Under the pieces are notes generated by a model. It saw nothing but the letters and a program-made list of their open reading frames with translations, was not told the DNA's origin and ran no database searches. A stretch of DNA of 64,000 nucleotides from Burkholderiaceae bacterium (GTDB lineage: Bacteria > Pseudomonadota > Gammaproteobacteria > Burkholderiales > Burkholderiaceae). The stretch covers positions 54,699 to 118,698 of the forward strand of contig JAJPEN010000037.1 in NCBI GenBank assembly GCA_021166835.1, written 5' to 3'. This document shows, in pieces, positions 7,615 to 15,438 of the stretch. Position 1 is the stretch's first letter; every line of letters starts with the position of its first letter. Both the position numbers and the translations under genes were made by a program.

Positions 7615-8363
7615 TGCGCCAGGTATCCCCCGTCGATCGGGTAGTAGCTGCCCGTCACGAACGAAGCCTTGTCGGTGCTCAGCCAGAGCACCAGCTCGGC
7701 GACCTCGGTGTCGCGCCCCAGGCGCCCGATCGGATGCAGGCCGACCAGCGCACCGCGCACCTCGTCGGACAGGTTCTCCAGCAGCGGCGTGTCGATGTAC
7801 CCCGGTCCGACCGCGTTGATGCGGATGTTCTTCTGCGCATACTCGATCGCCGCCGCGCGCGTGAGGCCGACCACGCCGTGCTTGGCGGCGACGTACGGAG
7901 CGTGGTCGGTGGTGGCGACCTGCCCGAGAATCGACGCCATGTTGACGATCGCCCCACCCCCGGCGCGCAGCAGCTGCGGGATCTGGTAGCGCATGCCGTA
8001 GAACACGCCCGACAGGTTGATCGACAGCACGCGGTTCCACTCCTCGGGCGGCATCTCGCCCACCGGGTGCGCCTCGCCGCCGATGCCGGCGTTGTTGCAG
8101 GCGATGTGCAGCGCGCCGAAGTGCTCGACCGTCTTCGCGACGAGCTGCTCGTTGTCGCGCGGCGTCGAAGTGTCGGCGCGCACGAAGATCGCCGTTCCGC
8201 CGGCCGCCGCGATCCGCGAGACCGTCTCGTGGCCCCCGCTCTCGGAGACGTCCGAGACGACGACGCGCGCGCCGGCCTTCGCGTAGGCGAGGGCTACGGC
8301 GCGCCCGATGCCCGATGCGGCGCCGGTCACCACCGCGACGCGCCCGTCGAGCTGCGCTGGCAT
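7611..8363 (-). CDS. SDR family NAD(P)-dependent oxidoreductase
   Basis: A 250-residue classical short-chain dehydrogenase. TGAASGIG (cofactor loop), NNAGIG, the catalytic Ser in NMASILGQ and YVAAK (Tyr and Lys) are all present. The C-terminal GSYYPIDGGYLAQ is typical of glucose/ribitol-dehydrogenase-like SDRs. The ATG at 8363 is preferred over one 33 bp upstream because GAGGAG sits six bases before it. An aspartate in VSDVSESG after the second strand suggests NAD(H). It shares an ATGA overlap with the GST gene. The substrate cannot be assigned. Confidence 0.88.
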   Translation of the reverse strand: MPAQLDGRVAVVTGAASGIGRAVALAYAKAGARVVVSDVSESGGHETVSRIAAAGGTAIFVRADTSTPRDNEQLVAKTVEHFGALHIACNNAGIGGEAHPVGEMPPEEWNRVLSINLSGVFYGMRYQIPQLLRAGGGAIVNMASILGQVATTDHAPYVAAKHGVVGLTRAAAIEYAQKNIRINAVGPGYIDTPLLENLSDEVRGALVGLHPIGRLGRDTEVAELVLWLSTDKASFVTGSYYPIDGGYLAQ

Positions 8364-8453
8364 GTCGTCTCTCCTCGTGATGGTTGCAGCGGGCATTGTG
8401 CACCGGTACGCGATCGCCCCGAGCCGCGGCGGGGCGGCGGTAAGATTCGTCTC

Positions 8454-8471
8454 TTTCCCTTTCCCTTTCCC
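8454..8471 (+). repeat. Three tandem TTTCCC hexamers in the patatin leader
   Basis: TTTCCC is repeated three times without interruption, 30 bp upstream of the patatin ATG. Copy-number change here could alter leader spacing; no functional evidence is visible. Confidence 0.6.
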
Positions 8472-8501
8472 TGCCCCGGCCGCTCCCGGCCGGCTCTTCC
8501 C

Positions 8502-9602
8502 ATGTCCGTGCCGCCTCCGCGCGACCCCGCGTCCGCCGCGTCATCGTCCCCGCCGGCGAAAGAGCCGCAGCGTGCGCTCGACCTCGCGCTGCAGGGCGGC
8601 GGCGCGCACGGGGCGTTCACCTGGGGCGTGCTCGATCGGCTGCTCGAGGACGAGCGCATCGGCTTGTCCGGAATCAGCGGAACGAGCGCGGGCGCGATGA
8701 ATGCCGTCGTGCTCGCCTCGGGCCTGGCGAAAGGCGGGCGAGCAGGCGCCCGCGAGGCGCTGCGCGCCTTCTGGGCCGATGTCGCGCGATCGGCGCGACT
8801 GGCCAGTCCCTTTCACCGCGGTCTGTTCGGCGCCTTTCTCGGCAATCCGCTCGCCGCCTGGGCGGTAGCGGGGCAGTACTACGACGTGGCCGGACGGATG
8901 CTCTCGCCCTACCAGTTCAATCCGCTGAACTACAACCCGCTGCGCGAGGTCGTCGGGCGCATCGTCGATTTCGATGCGGTTCGCGCGAGCGTGCAGCCGC
9001 GCCTGTTCATCGCCGCCACGCAGGTGAGCACCGGCCGCTTGCGCGTCTTCCGCAACGAGGAGCTGTCGCTCGACGCGCTGATGGCCTCGTCCTGCCTGCC
9101 GACACTGTTCCAGGCGGTGCGGATCGACGGCGAGGCGTACTGGGACGGCGGCTACATGGGCAATCCGTCGTTGTTCCCGCTGATCCACGAGACCCCGGCG
9201 AACGACCTGCTGCTCGTGCAGCTCAATCCGTCGCGCCGCGACGAGGTGCCCACCGATGCGGCGGCGATCCTCGACCGGGTCGACGAAATCACTTTCCAGG
9301 GAAGCCTGATCAAGGAGTTGCGCACGGTCGCGATGCTGCAGCGACTGATCCGTCAGGAGGCATGCTCCTGTGGCGACGCGGTGTTCGCGCAGATCGCCGA
9401 GCTGCGCGTGCATCGTCTCGACGGCGGGGCGCATCTGGCGCAGCTCGGGCGCGAGAGCAAGACGAACACCGACCGGGATTTCCTGCTCGGGCTGCACGCC
9501 GCAGGGTACGCGCAGGCCGATGCCTGGCTGCGCGAGCACTACGACGATCTCGGCCGGCGTTCGACCTTCGACCCGCAGGCCGAGTACCTGACGGCGTACT
9601 AG
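8502..9602 (+). CDS. Patatin-like phospholipase family protein
   Basis: A 366-residue serine lipid hydrolase. The oxyanion loop GGGAHGAF (about 33–40), nucleophile elbow GTSAGAMNA (about 62–70) and the catalytic Asp in DGGYMGNP (about 210) form the Ser-Asp dyad of the patatin fold. A C-terminal stretch (about 245–366) with LIRQEACSCGDAVFAQI follows and is common to proteobacterial relatives. No signal peptide is visible, so it is likely cytosolic or membrane-associated. The ATG at 8502 is the first in-frame start outside the divergent SDR region. Substrate unknown; phospholipase A or acyl-ester hydrolysis is expected. Confidence 0.9.
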   Translation: MSVPPPRDPASAASSSPPAKEPQRALDLALQGGGAHGAFTWGVLDRLLEDERIGLSGISGTSAGAMNAVVLASGLAKGGRAGAREALRAFWADVARSARLASPFHRGLFGAFLGNPLAAWAVAGQYYDVAGRMLSPYQFNPLNYNPLREVVGRIVDFDAVRASVQPRLFIAATQVSTGRLRVFRNEELSLDALMASSCLPTLFQAVRIDGEAYWDGGYMGNPSLFPLIHETPANDLLLVQLNPSRRDEVPTDAAAILDRVDEITFQGSLIKELRTVAMLQRLIRQEACSCGDAVFAQIAELRVHRLDGGAHLAQLGRESKTNTDRDFLLGLHAAGYAQADAWLREHYDDLGRRSTFDPQAEYLTAY

Positions 9603-9692
9603 ATTTCATTCACGGACGCCGAGCGTGGATTCGCCGGCTCTGTCAACATTGGTTTTTTCCCGAGGCGGTATTGCTCGGGCGCACGAGTCCCC

Positions 9693-11363
9693 ATGTCATC
9701 GAACTCCTCCGAATCCCGCCCGCTGCAGCGGCGCCTGGATGCGCTTTCGCCCGAGGTGTTGCGCAGCCTGCGCCGCGGCATCGAGAAGGAGAGCCTGCGC
9801 ACCGGGCGCGACGGCCGCCTGGCGCTGACCCCGCATCCGGCCGCGCTCGGCTCGGCGCTGACGCACCCGCACATCACGACCGACTTCAGCGAATCGCAGA
9901 TCGAGCTGATCACCGGCGTGCACGTCGACGCCGACGGGTGCCTGGCCGAGTTGACCGAGCTGCACCAGTTCGTCTATCGGCATCTCGACGACGAGATCCT
10001 GTGGAGCGCGAGCATGCCCTGCGGGCTGCCCGCCGACGACGAGATTCCGCTCGCACGCTACGGCAGCTCGAACCTGGGACGCGCGAAGACCGTGTACCGG
10101 CAGGGCCTGTCGCATCGCTACGGCCGGCGCATGCAGACGATCTCCGGCATCCACTACAACTTCTCGTTGCCCGACGACGGATGGCGGGCGCTGCAGCACG
10201 CGGACGGCTCGCGCGAAGACGAGCGGGCGTACCGCGACGCCTCGTATTTCTCGCTGATCCGCAATTTCCGCCGGCATTCGTGGCTGCTGCTCTACCTGTT
10301 CGGCGCCTCGCCCGCCGTGTGCAGCAGCTTCCTCGACGGACATCCGCACGCGCTGCAGCCGCTGGGCGCCGGAACGCTGTACCTGCCGTACGCCACGTCG
10401 CTGCGCATGGGACCGCTGGGCTACCAGAGCGACGCGCAGGCATCGCTCGCGGTGAGCTTCAACTGTTTCGACAGCTATGCCGCATCGTTGTCGAAAGCCC
10501 TGTCGGAACCCTATCCCGCCTACGAACGCATCGGCGTTCACGACGGCAACGGCCTGTATCGGCAGCTCGCCACCACGCTGCTGCAGATCGAGAACGAGTT
10601 CTACGGAACGATCCGGCCCAAGCGCAGCATTCGTCCGGGCGAGCGGCCGCTGCGCGCGCTCGCCGAGCGCGGCGTGGAATACGTCGAGGTGCGCTGCCTG
10701 GACATCGACCCGTTCTACGCGGTCGGCATCGGCACGCAGACGATGCGCTTCCTCGACGCGTTCCTGCTGCACTGCCTGCTCGCCCACAGCCCGCCCGACA
10801 CGCCGCAGGAGATCGCCGCCCTGTCGCACAACCAGCATCGGGTCGCGCAGTACGGCCGCGACCCGACGCTGCTGCTGCGCGACGGGGCGCACGAACGTTC
10901 GCTGCGCGACTGGGGCGGGGAACTGCTCGATGCCTGCGCGCCGATCGCCGCGGCGCTCGATGCGGCGGTCGATGCCGATCTCGCCGAAAGCCATATGCAG
11001 TCGGATGGGCGGGGCGGCGGCGGCGCGTCGAAGCCGGCGGGCACGCGGCTGCATCGCGACGCGCTCGAGGCCGCGCGCGCGTCGCTCGACGAGCCGTCGC
11101 GCACTCCGTCGGCGCGTTCGTTGCAGGAGATCCGAGAGCGTCACGGCGATTCGTTCCGTGCCTTCGCGCTCGCGCATTCGCTGTCGAATCGCGACGCACT
11201 CCTCGCGCGCCCGCTCGAGGCGCAGGCGCACGCGCGCCTGCAACGCGACGCCGGGCAGTCGCTCGTCGAGCAGCGGCGCATCGAGGCGAGCGACGCGATG
11301 CCCTTCGAGATCTACCGCCGGCGCTATCTGGCCGGCGAGTTGGGGATGAGTGATCCCGCGTGA
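9693..11363 (+). CDS. gshA: Glutamate–cysteine ligase (type 1)
   Basis: Catalyses ATP-dependent joining of glutamate and cysteine, the first and limiting step of glutathione synthesis. It is 556 residues, close to the roughly 520 of the E. coli type. The N-terminal GIEKESLRT motif (about 29–37), TTDFSESQIELIT (about 61–73), the metal-binding HYNFSLP region and YVEVRCLDIDPF near 330–341 are all characteristic. Glutathione made here would serve the GST encoded nearby, although the two are not in one operon. A Gly-rich loop (GRGGGGASK) near 445 is an unusual local insertion. Confidence 0.95.
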   Translation: MSSNSSESRPLQRRLDALSPEVLRSLRRGIEKESLRTGRDGRLALTPHPAALGSALTHPHITTDFSESQIELITGVHVDADGCLAELTELHQFVYRHLDDEILWSASMPCGLPADDEIPLARYGSSNLGRAKTVYRQGLSHRYGRRMQTISGIHYNFSLPDDGWRALQHADGSREDERAYRDASYFSLIRNFRRHSWLLLYLFGASPAVCSSFLDGHPHALQPLGAGTLYLPYATSLRMGPLGYQSDAQASLAVSFNCFDSYAASLSKALSEPYPAYERIGVHDGNGLYRQLATTLLQIENEFYGTIRPKRSIRPGERPLRALAERGVEYVEVRCLDIDPFYAVGIGTQTMRFLDAFLLHCLLAHSPPDTPQEIAALSHNQHRVAQYGRDPTLLLRDGAHERSLRDWGGELLDACAPIAAALDAAVDADLAESHMQSDGRGGGGASKPAGTRLHRDALEAARASLDEPSRTPSARSLQEIRERHGDSFRAFALAHSLSNRDALLARPLEAQAHARLQRDAGQSLVEQRRIEASDAMPFEIYRRRYLAGELGMSDPA

Positions 11364-11447
11364 CGTCGACCGAGGTCCCCCGGCGCACGCGATACGGGTA
11401 GACGAAGCGCGGGCGCACCTGGCGGCGCGTCCGTCCGACGCCGGAGG

Positions 11448-12506
11448 CTAGGCGCCGTCACACGTCGACGCGGTCTGTTCGATCCGGCGCTTCAAGCCGC
11501 CGAAGCGCCGGCGGTATTGCGCCGGCGTCAGCGAGACGCGACGGCGGAACAGGCGGGCGAAGAAGCTCGCGTCGTGATAGCCGACTTCCCAGGCGATCGC
11601 CTCGACCGGTTCGTCGCCCGCCTCCAGCATCTGCTTGGCTTCCTCGAGGCGCAGCGTGTGCACGTACTCGAGCGGACTCATTCCGGTCGCCTGCGCGAAG
11701 CGTCGCTTGAACGTGCGCTCGGGCAGGCCCGAGAGCGACACCATCTGCCGCACCGGGGACTCTGCCTGGTAGTGATGCGCGGCCCATTGTTGGCAGCGCT
11801 GCACGATCGGATCGGCGACCTGCGCGCCGTGCGTGAGCGACGCGTAGGCGAGCGGGCTGGTGGCGTTCCAGTCGAGCAGGTTGATGCGCGCGAGCTCCAT
11901 CGCCGCCTGCGCGCCTGCGTGACGGGCGATGAGCGCGAGCACCAGCTGGTGCCACGCGACGCCGCTGCCGGCCATCATGATGCGCTGTCCGCTGCCGGCG
12001 AGGACGAGTGCGCGTTCAGGATGCCAGCGGGTGCCGGGATAGCGGCGGCGCAAGGCGTCGCAGTACGCCCAGTGCGAGGTCGCGTCGAGTCCATCGAGCA
12101 GCCCCGCTCGCGCGAGAAGCATCGCCCCGGAGCACGCCGAGGCGACGAGAGCGCCTTCGGCGTGCCGCTCGCGGATCCATCGGGCTTCCTCGTCGTAGCG
12201 GTCCAGACTCTCGCCGGGCGGCACGGCCAGGTCGGTGATGCAGACGATGTCGGGCGGCGCCGCCGTCGCGAAGCCCGCGTCGGGCGAGATGCGCACTCCG
12301 TTGGCCGCAGCGAAGGGCAGGCCGTCGCGCGAGACGACCTGCGGACGAAACGGCGACTCGGCGGACCGACCGTGCGCAATCCCCCAGTCGCGGTGGACGC
12401 CCGCGAGCGCGTCGAGGAAGCCGTACAGCGTCGACGCGGTGGTGTCCGGGACGCCGAGCAGCGCGACGTGCACCGGCGCTGCGATCGAACGGGGCGGATC
12501 GGCCAT
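11448..12506 (-). CDS. GlxA family transcriptional regulator (DJ-1/PfpI + AraC)
   Basis: A 352-residue two-domain regulator. Residues about 12–190 form a DJ-1/PfpI-like amidotransferase fold, with the Cys elbow in VASACSGAMLLARAG. Residues about 230–335 form a double helix-turn-helix AraC domain, with the second motif AWEVGYHDASFFARLFRR. Such proteins act as activators, often of amino acid or quaternary amine catabolism. The gene is divergent from the TTC38-like gene with a 109-bp shared region, making that gene a candidate target. The ligand is unknown. Confidence 0.9.
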   Translation of the reverse strand: MADPPRSIAAPVHVALLGVPDTTASTLYGFLDALAGVHRDWGIAHGRSAESPFRPQVVSRDGLPFAAANGVRISPDAGFATAAPPDIVCITDLAVPPGESLDRYDEEARWIRERHAEGALVASACSGAMLLARAGLLDGLDATSHWAYCDALRRRYPGTRWHPERALVLAGSGQRIMMAGSGVAWHQLVLALIARHAGAQAAMELARINLLDWNATSPLAYASLTHGAQVADPIVQRCQQWAAHHYQAESPVRQMVSLSGLPERTFKRRFAQATGMSPLEYVHTLRLEEAKQMLEAGDEPVEAIAWEVGYHDASFFARLFRRRVSLTPAQYRRRFGGLKRRIEQTASTCDGA

Positions 12507-12615
12507 GGCACGGATGTCCGCTTTGTTGCACGAATGACTTTAGCGCCTTCCCGGCGCGCGCGACACACTGCAGGCGTGCCGGAAATCGGCATTCAGCAGC
12601 GATGGAGCAGCAGAC

Positions 12616-13974
12616 ATGAATACCGATCACGCAGGTCACATCGTCAGCGGCGCGACGGCCGCCGGAATCGAGTTCTACGAGCAGGCGGCGCACGAGTTCC
12701 GATGCATGATCGCCGACCCGGTCGCGACGATCGATCGCGCGATCGCCGAGTGCCCGGCGATGCCGATGGCGTACGTACTCAAGGGCTGGGCGCATCTGCT
12801 GGGCACCGAGCCCGAAGCGCTGCCGATCGCGCGCGACTGCGTCCGTCAGGCGCTGCGTTTCGCCGCGGGCGACCGCGAGCGGGCGCACGCGCAGGCGCTG
12901 CGTGCGGCCGGCGACGGACGCTGGCGCGAAGCCGGGCGCCTGCTCGAGGACCTCGGCGCCCGCTGGCCGCTCGACGCGCTCGCGTTGCATGCCGGGCACC
13001 AGGTCGACTTCCTGTGCGGCGATTCGCGGATGCTGCGCGACCGCATCGCTCGCGCGCTTCCGGCGTGGGACGCGTCGATGCCGGGGTTTCACGCGCTGCT
13101 CGGCATGTACGCGTTCGGCCTCGAGGAAACCGGGGAGTACGAGCAGGCCGAGCGCCACGGCCGGCGCGCCGTCGAGCTGCAGCCGCGCGACAGCTGGGCC
13201 TGGCACGCGGTGGCGCACGTCCACGAGATGCGCAACCGCCCGGACGTCGGAATCGAATGGCTCGATCCGCACGCCGCGCACTGGGCGCCGGACAGCTTCC
13301 TCGCCGTGCACAACTGGTGGCACCTCGCGCTGTTCCGGCTCGAGCGGGACGAGGTCGACGAGGCGCTGCGCCTGTTCGACGGACCGATCTTCGACGCCCG
13401 CTCATCGGTCGTCTTCGACCTCGTCGACGCCACCGCGATGCTGTGGCGGCTGCACCTGCGCGGCATCGACGTCGGCGACCGCTGGGAAGCGGTGGCCGAT
13501 CGCTGGATGCCGATCGCGGGCGCCGGGAACTACGCGTTCAACGACGTGCACGCGATGATGTCCTTCGTCGGGGCCGGCCGCCGCGAGGCACGCGAGCTCG
13601 TGTTCGACGCGCAGCGTGCGGCGCTGCGACACGACGGCGACAACGCCGCGTTCGTGCGCGAGGTCGGCGACGCGGTCACGCGCGCCGTAGCGGCCTTCGG
13701 CGACGGCGACTATGCGCAGACCGTGCGCCTGCTGCGGTCGATCCGCAGCTGTTCGCATCGTTTCGGCGGCAGCCATGCGCAGCGTGACGTCATCGACCTG
13801 ACGCTGATCGAATCGGCGATCCGCGCCGGGGATCGTTCACTTGCGCGAGCGCTGGCCGCCGAGCGCGCGGCGCGTCGCCCTGACAGCCGCGGCGCCCGAC
13901 GCTTCATCGAGCGTGCGGATCGCATCGAACCGTCGCGCGCCGGATCCGACGCAGCCGAGCCGTTGGCTGCGTAG
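12616..13974 (+). CDS. TTC38-like tetratricopeptide repeat protein
   Basis: A 452-residue alpha-helical repeat protein resembling tetratricopeptide repeat protein 38. Typical elements are the conserved repeats around MPMAYVLKGWAHLLG, the DFLCGDSRMLRDRI segment and the DSWAWHAVAHVHEMRNRPDVGIEWL block, where Trp/His-rich positions are conserved in TTC38. There is no signal peptide, so it is cytosolic. Function is unknown in bacteria. It is divergently transcribed from a GlxA-type regulator, which may control it. The ATG at 12616 follows GGAGCAG at suitable distance. Confidence 0.8.
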   Translation: MNTDHAGHIVSGATAAGIEFYEQAAHEFRCMIADPVATIDRAIAECPAMPMAYVLKGWAHLLGTEPEALPIARDCVRQALRFAAGDRERAHAQALRAAGDGRWREAGRLLEDLGARWPLDALALHAGHQVDFLCGDSRMLRDRIARALPAWDASMPGFHALLGMYAFGLEETGEYEQAERHGRRAVELQPRDSWAWHAVAHVHEMRNRPDVGIEWLDPHAAHWAPDSFLAVHNWWHLALFRLERDEVDEALRLFDGPIFDARSSVVFDLVDATAMLWRLHLRGIDVGDRWEAVADRWMPIAGAGNYAFNDVHAMMSFVGAGRREARELVFDAQRAALRHDGDNAAFVREVGDAVTRAVAAFGDGDYAQTVRLLRSIRSCSHRFGGSHAQRDVIDLTLIESAIRAGDRSLARALAAERAARRPDSRGARRFIERADRIEPSRAGSDAAEPLAA

Positions 13975-14053
13975 CGCCGTCGCTGGGCACCGGACGTGCA
14001 GGGGAGGGATCGACGCTGCCGACAGGGAGCCGATTTGCGGGAGGCCGATCGCC

Positions 14054-14734
14054 GTGCTTCGACCGACGACGAAGAGCAGGGCCCGGGTGCGCAGCGCATC
14101 CGCGGCCGCGGCGCTCGCGGCGTTCGCCTGCGCCGCGGCGGTCCAGGCTTCCGTCGACTTCGTCGACGCGAATCCGTCCGCCGCCGCGCGCGAAGTTGCC
14201 GATTGGGCGCTCGCCTCCGGCGACTCGCGCGGCCTGCCTTTCCTGATCGTCGACAAGCCGGCCGCGACGCTCTACGTGTTCGACGCGAACGGCAGGCTCG
14301 TCGGCTTCTCGCCGGTGCTGCTGGGGCTGGCGCGCGGCGACGACAGCGTTCCGGGAATCGGCACTCGGCCGATGGCGCAGATCCGCCCCGACGAGCGCAC
14401 GACGCCGGCCGGTCGCTTCCTGGCGGAGCGCGGCCTCAACTCGCACGGCGAGGATGTCATTTGGGTCGATTACGACGCGGCAGTGTCGATGCACCGCGTG
14501 CGTGCGACGAACCCGAAGGAGCGGCGCCTCGAACGGCTGCGCACGCCGACCATCGTCGACAACCGGATCTCCTACGGCTGCATCAACGTGCCGGCGCGCT
14601 TCTACGACCGAAGCGTCGTGCCTGCGTTCTCCAACGGACATGCCGTGGTCTACGTGCTGCCCGAGACGCGCCCGGTGCAGGAGCAGTTCGGCTTCGGCGT
14701 CGCCTCGGCGCGCGCGCCATCGAAAGGAAGCTGA
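14054..14734 (+). CDS. L,D-transpeptidase family protein (YkuD domain)
   Basis: A 226-residue exported protein. The signal peptide spans about residues 1–32 and ends after an alanine-rich core (AAAVQASVDF). The YkuD domain (about 60–205) has the catalytic motif SYGCINVPARFYD, in which Cys is the nucleophile, preceded by the HRVRATNPKERR region supplying His. Such enzymes make 3→3 crosslinks or attach proteins to peptidoglycan in the periplasm. The GTG at 14054 is chosen because it opens directly onto the basic signal-peptide start, but the start is uncertain. Its end is convergent with a repetitive secreted protein. Confidence 0.75.
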   Translation: MLRPTTKSRARVRSASAAAALAAFACAAAVQASVDFVDANPSAAAREVADWALASGDSRGLPFLIVDKPAATLYVFDANGRLVGFSPVLLGLARGDDSVPGIGTRPMAQIRPDERTTPAGRFLAERGLNSHGEDVIWVDYDAAVSMHRVRATNPKERRLERLRTPTIVDNRISYGCINVPARFYDRSVVPAFSNGHAVVYVLPETRPVQEQFGFGVASARAPSKGS

Positions 14735-14764
14735 TTTCTTCCGGCCGCGGGTTCACCGGAGAAA

Positions 14765-14824
14765 CCGCCGCTGCGCGCGCGGCGCAGCGGCGGGCCGCCT
14801 CGTTCCGGGCGCGCGTTCGCGCCC
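14765..14824. terminator. Two strong hairpins between convergent genes
   Basis: A perfect 12-bp stem with a 5-nt loop (14765–14776 with 14782–14793) is followed by a 7-bp stem with a 4-nt loop (GGGCGCG/CGCGCCC, 14807–14824). They sit between the stop codons of two convergent genes. Minus-strand transcripts meet the first stem just before TTTC. Long U-tracts are absent, so bidirectional termination is likely but inferred. Confidence 0.5.
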
Positions 14825-14841
14825 GTTCGTCCTCGTTCGCG

Positions 14842-15315
14842 TCAGTTGCGGTCGGCGCGGGGCGCGCGAGCCATCGTCGTGCGGTCGTTGCGCAGACCGG
14901 AGCTGGACGTGTCGACACTCGAGCGGGCGGCGCCCTGGCTCGCATCGGGCGCCATGCCCTGCGACGCCTGGCGGTTCGAGTCCTGCGAATCCGGATTCAC
15001 CTGCGTCGGGCTGCCCGTGGCCGAGCTGGTCGTGCCGCTCTGCGCGGTGCTTCCCATCGACGAGTTGCCGCTCGTCGAGCGGTCGCTGCGCATCGTGTCG
15101 CTGCGCATCGTGTCCGTGCGCGTCCGGTCGCTCGGCGCCACGCCCTGTGAGGCCTGGCTGTTGCTGTCGGTCGCGCTCGGGTTGGTCTGCGTCGGACTGC
15201 CCGTGGTGCCCTGCGCCTGCGCCGCACTGAAGGCGCCGAGGAACGCTGCGGCGGCGACGGTCGTGAGCAACGCGTGCCGGCGCGGGAAGAAGGTCGCTAC
15301 GCTGGTTCGTGTCAT
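14842..15315 (-). CDS. Secreted low-complexity protein with duplicated GSPTQxNP module
   Basis: About 157 residues from the ATG at 15315; another ATG 12 bp upstream is possible. A signal peptide with a basic start (FFPRRHALL) and an alanine-rich core ends at AQAQ near residue 35. The mature part is Ser/Thr/Asn/Gln-rich and disordered-looking. A module GSPTQTNPSATDSNSQASQG near its start recurs about 65 residues later as GSPTQVNPDSQDSNRQASQG. Between them is a run of TMRSD repeats. No family is recognised. An exported, possibly cell-envelope role is inferred only from the signal peptide. Confidence 0.65.
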   Translation of the reverse strand: MTRTSVATFFPRRHALLTTVAAAAFLGAFSAAQAQGTTGSPTQTNPSATDSNSQASQGVAPSDRTRTDTMRSDTMRSDRSTSGNSSMGSTAQSGTTSSATGSPTQVNPDSQDSNRQASQGMAPDASQGAARSSVDTSSSGLRNDRTTMARAPRADRN

Positions 15316-15438
15316 GGTGTGCTCCATGAAGTTGCGGATCGTCCCCGGGCCCGTGATCGGGCGCCAAAGACATGTACGCCATGGCCGCAAGAGGGATGCC
15401 CGAGCGCGTCCGGCCCGGGCGGCGCGGGGCGACGGAGC

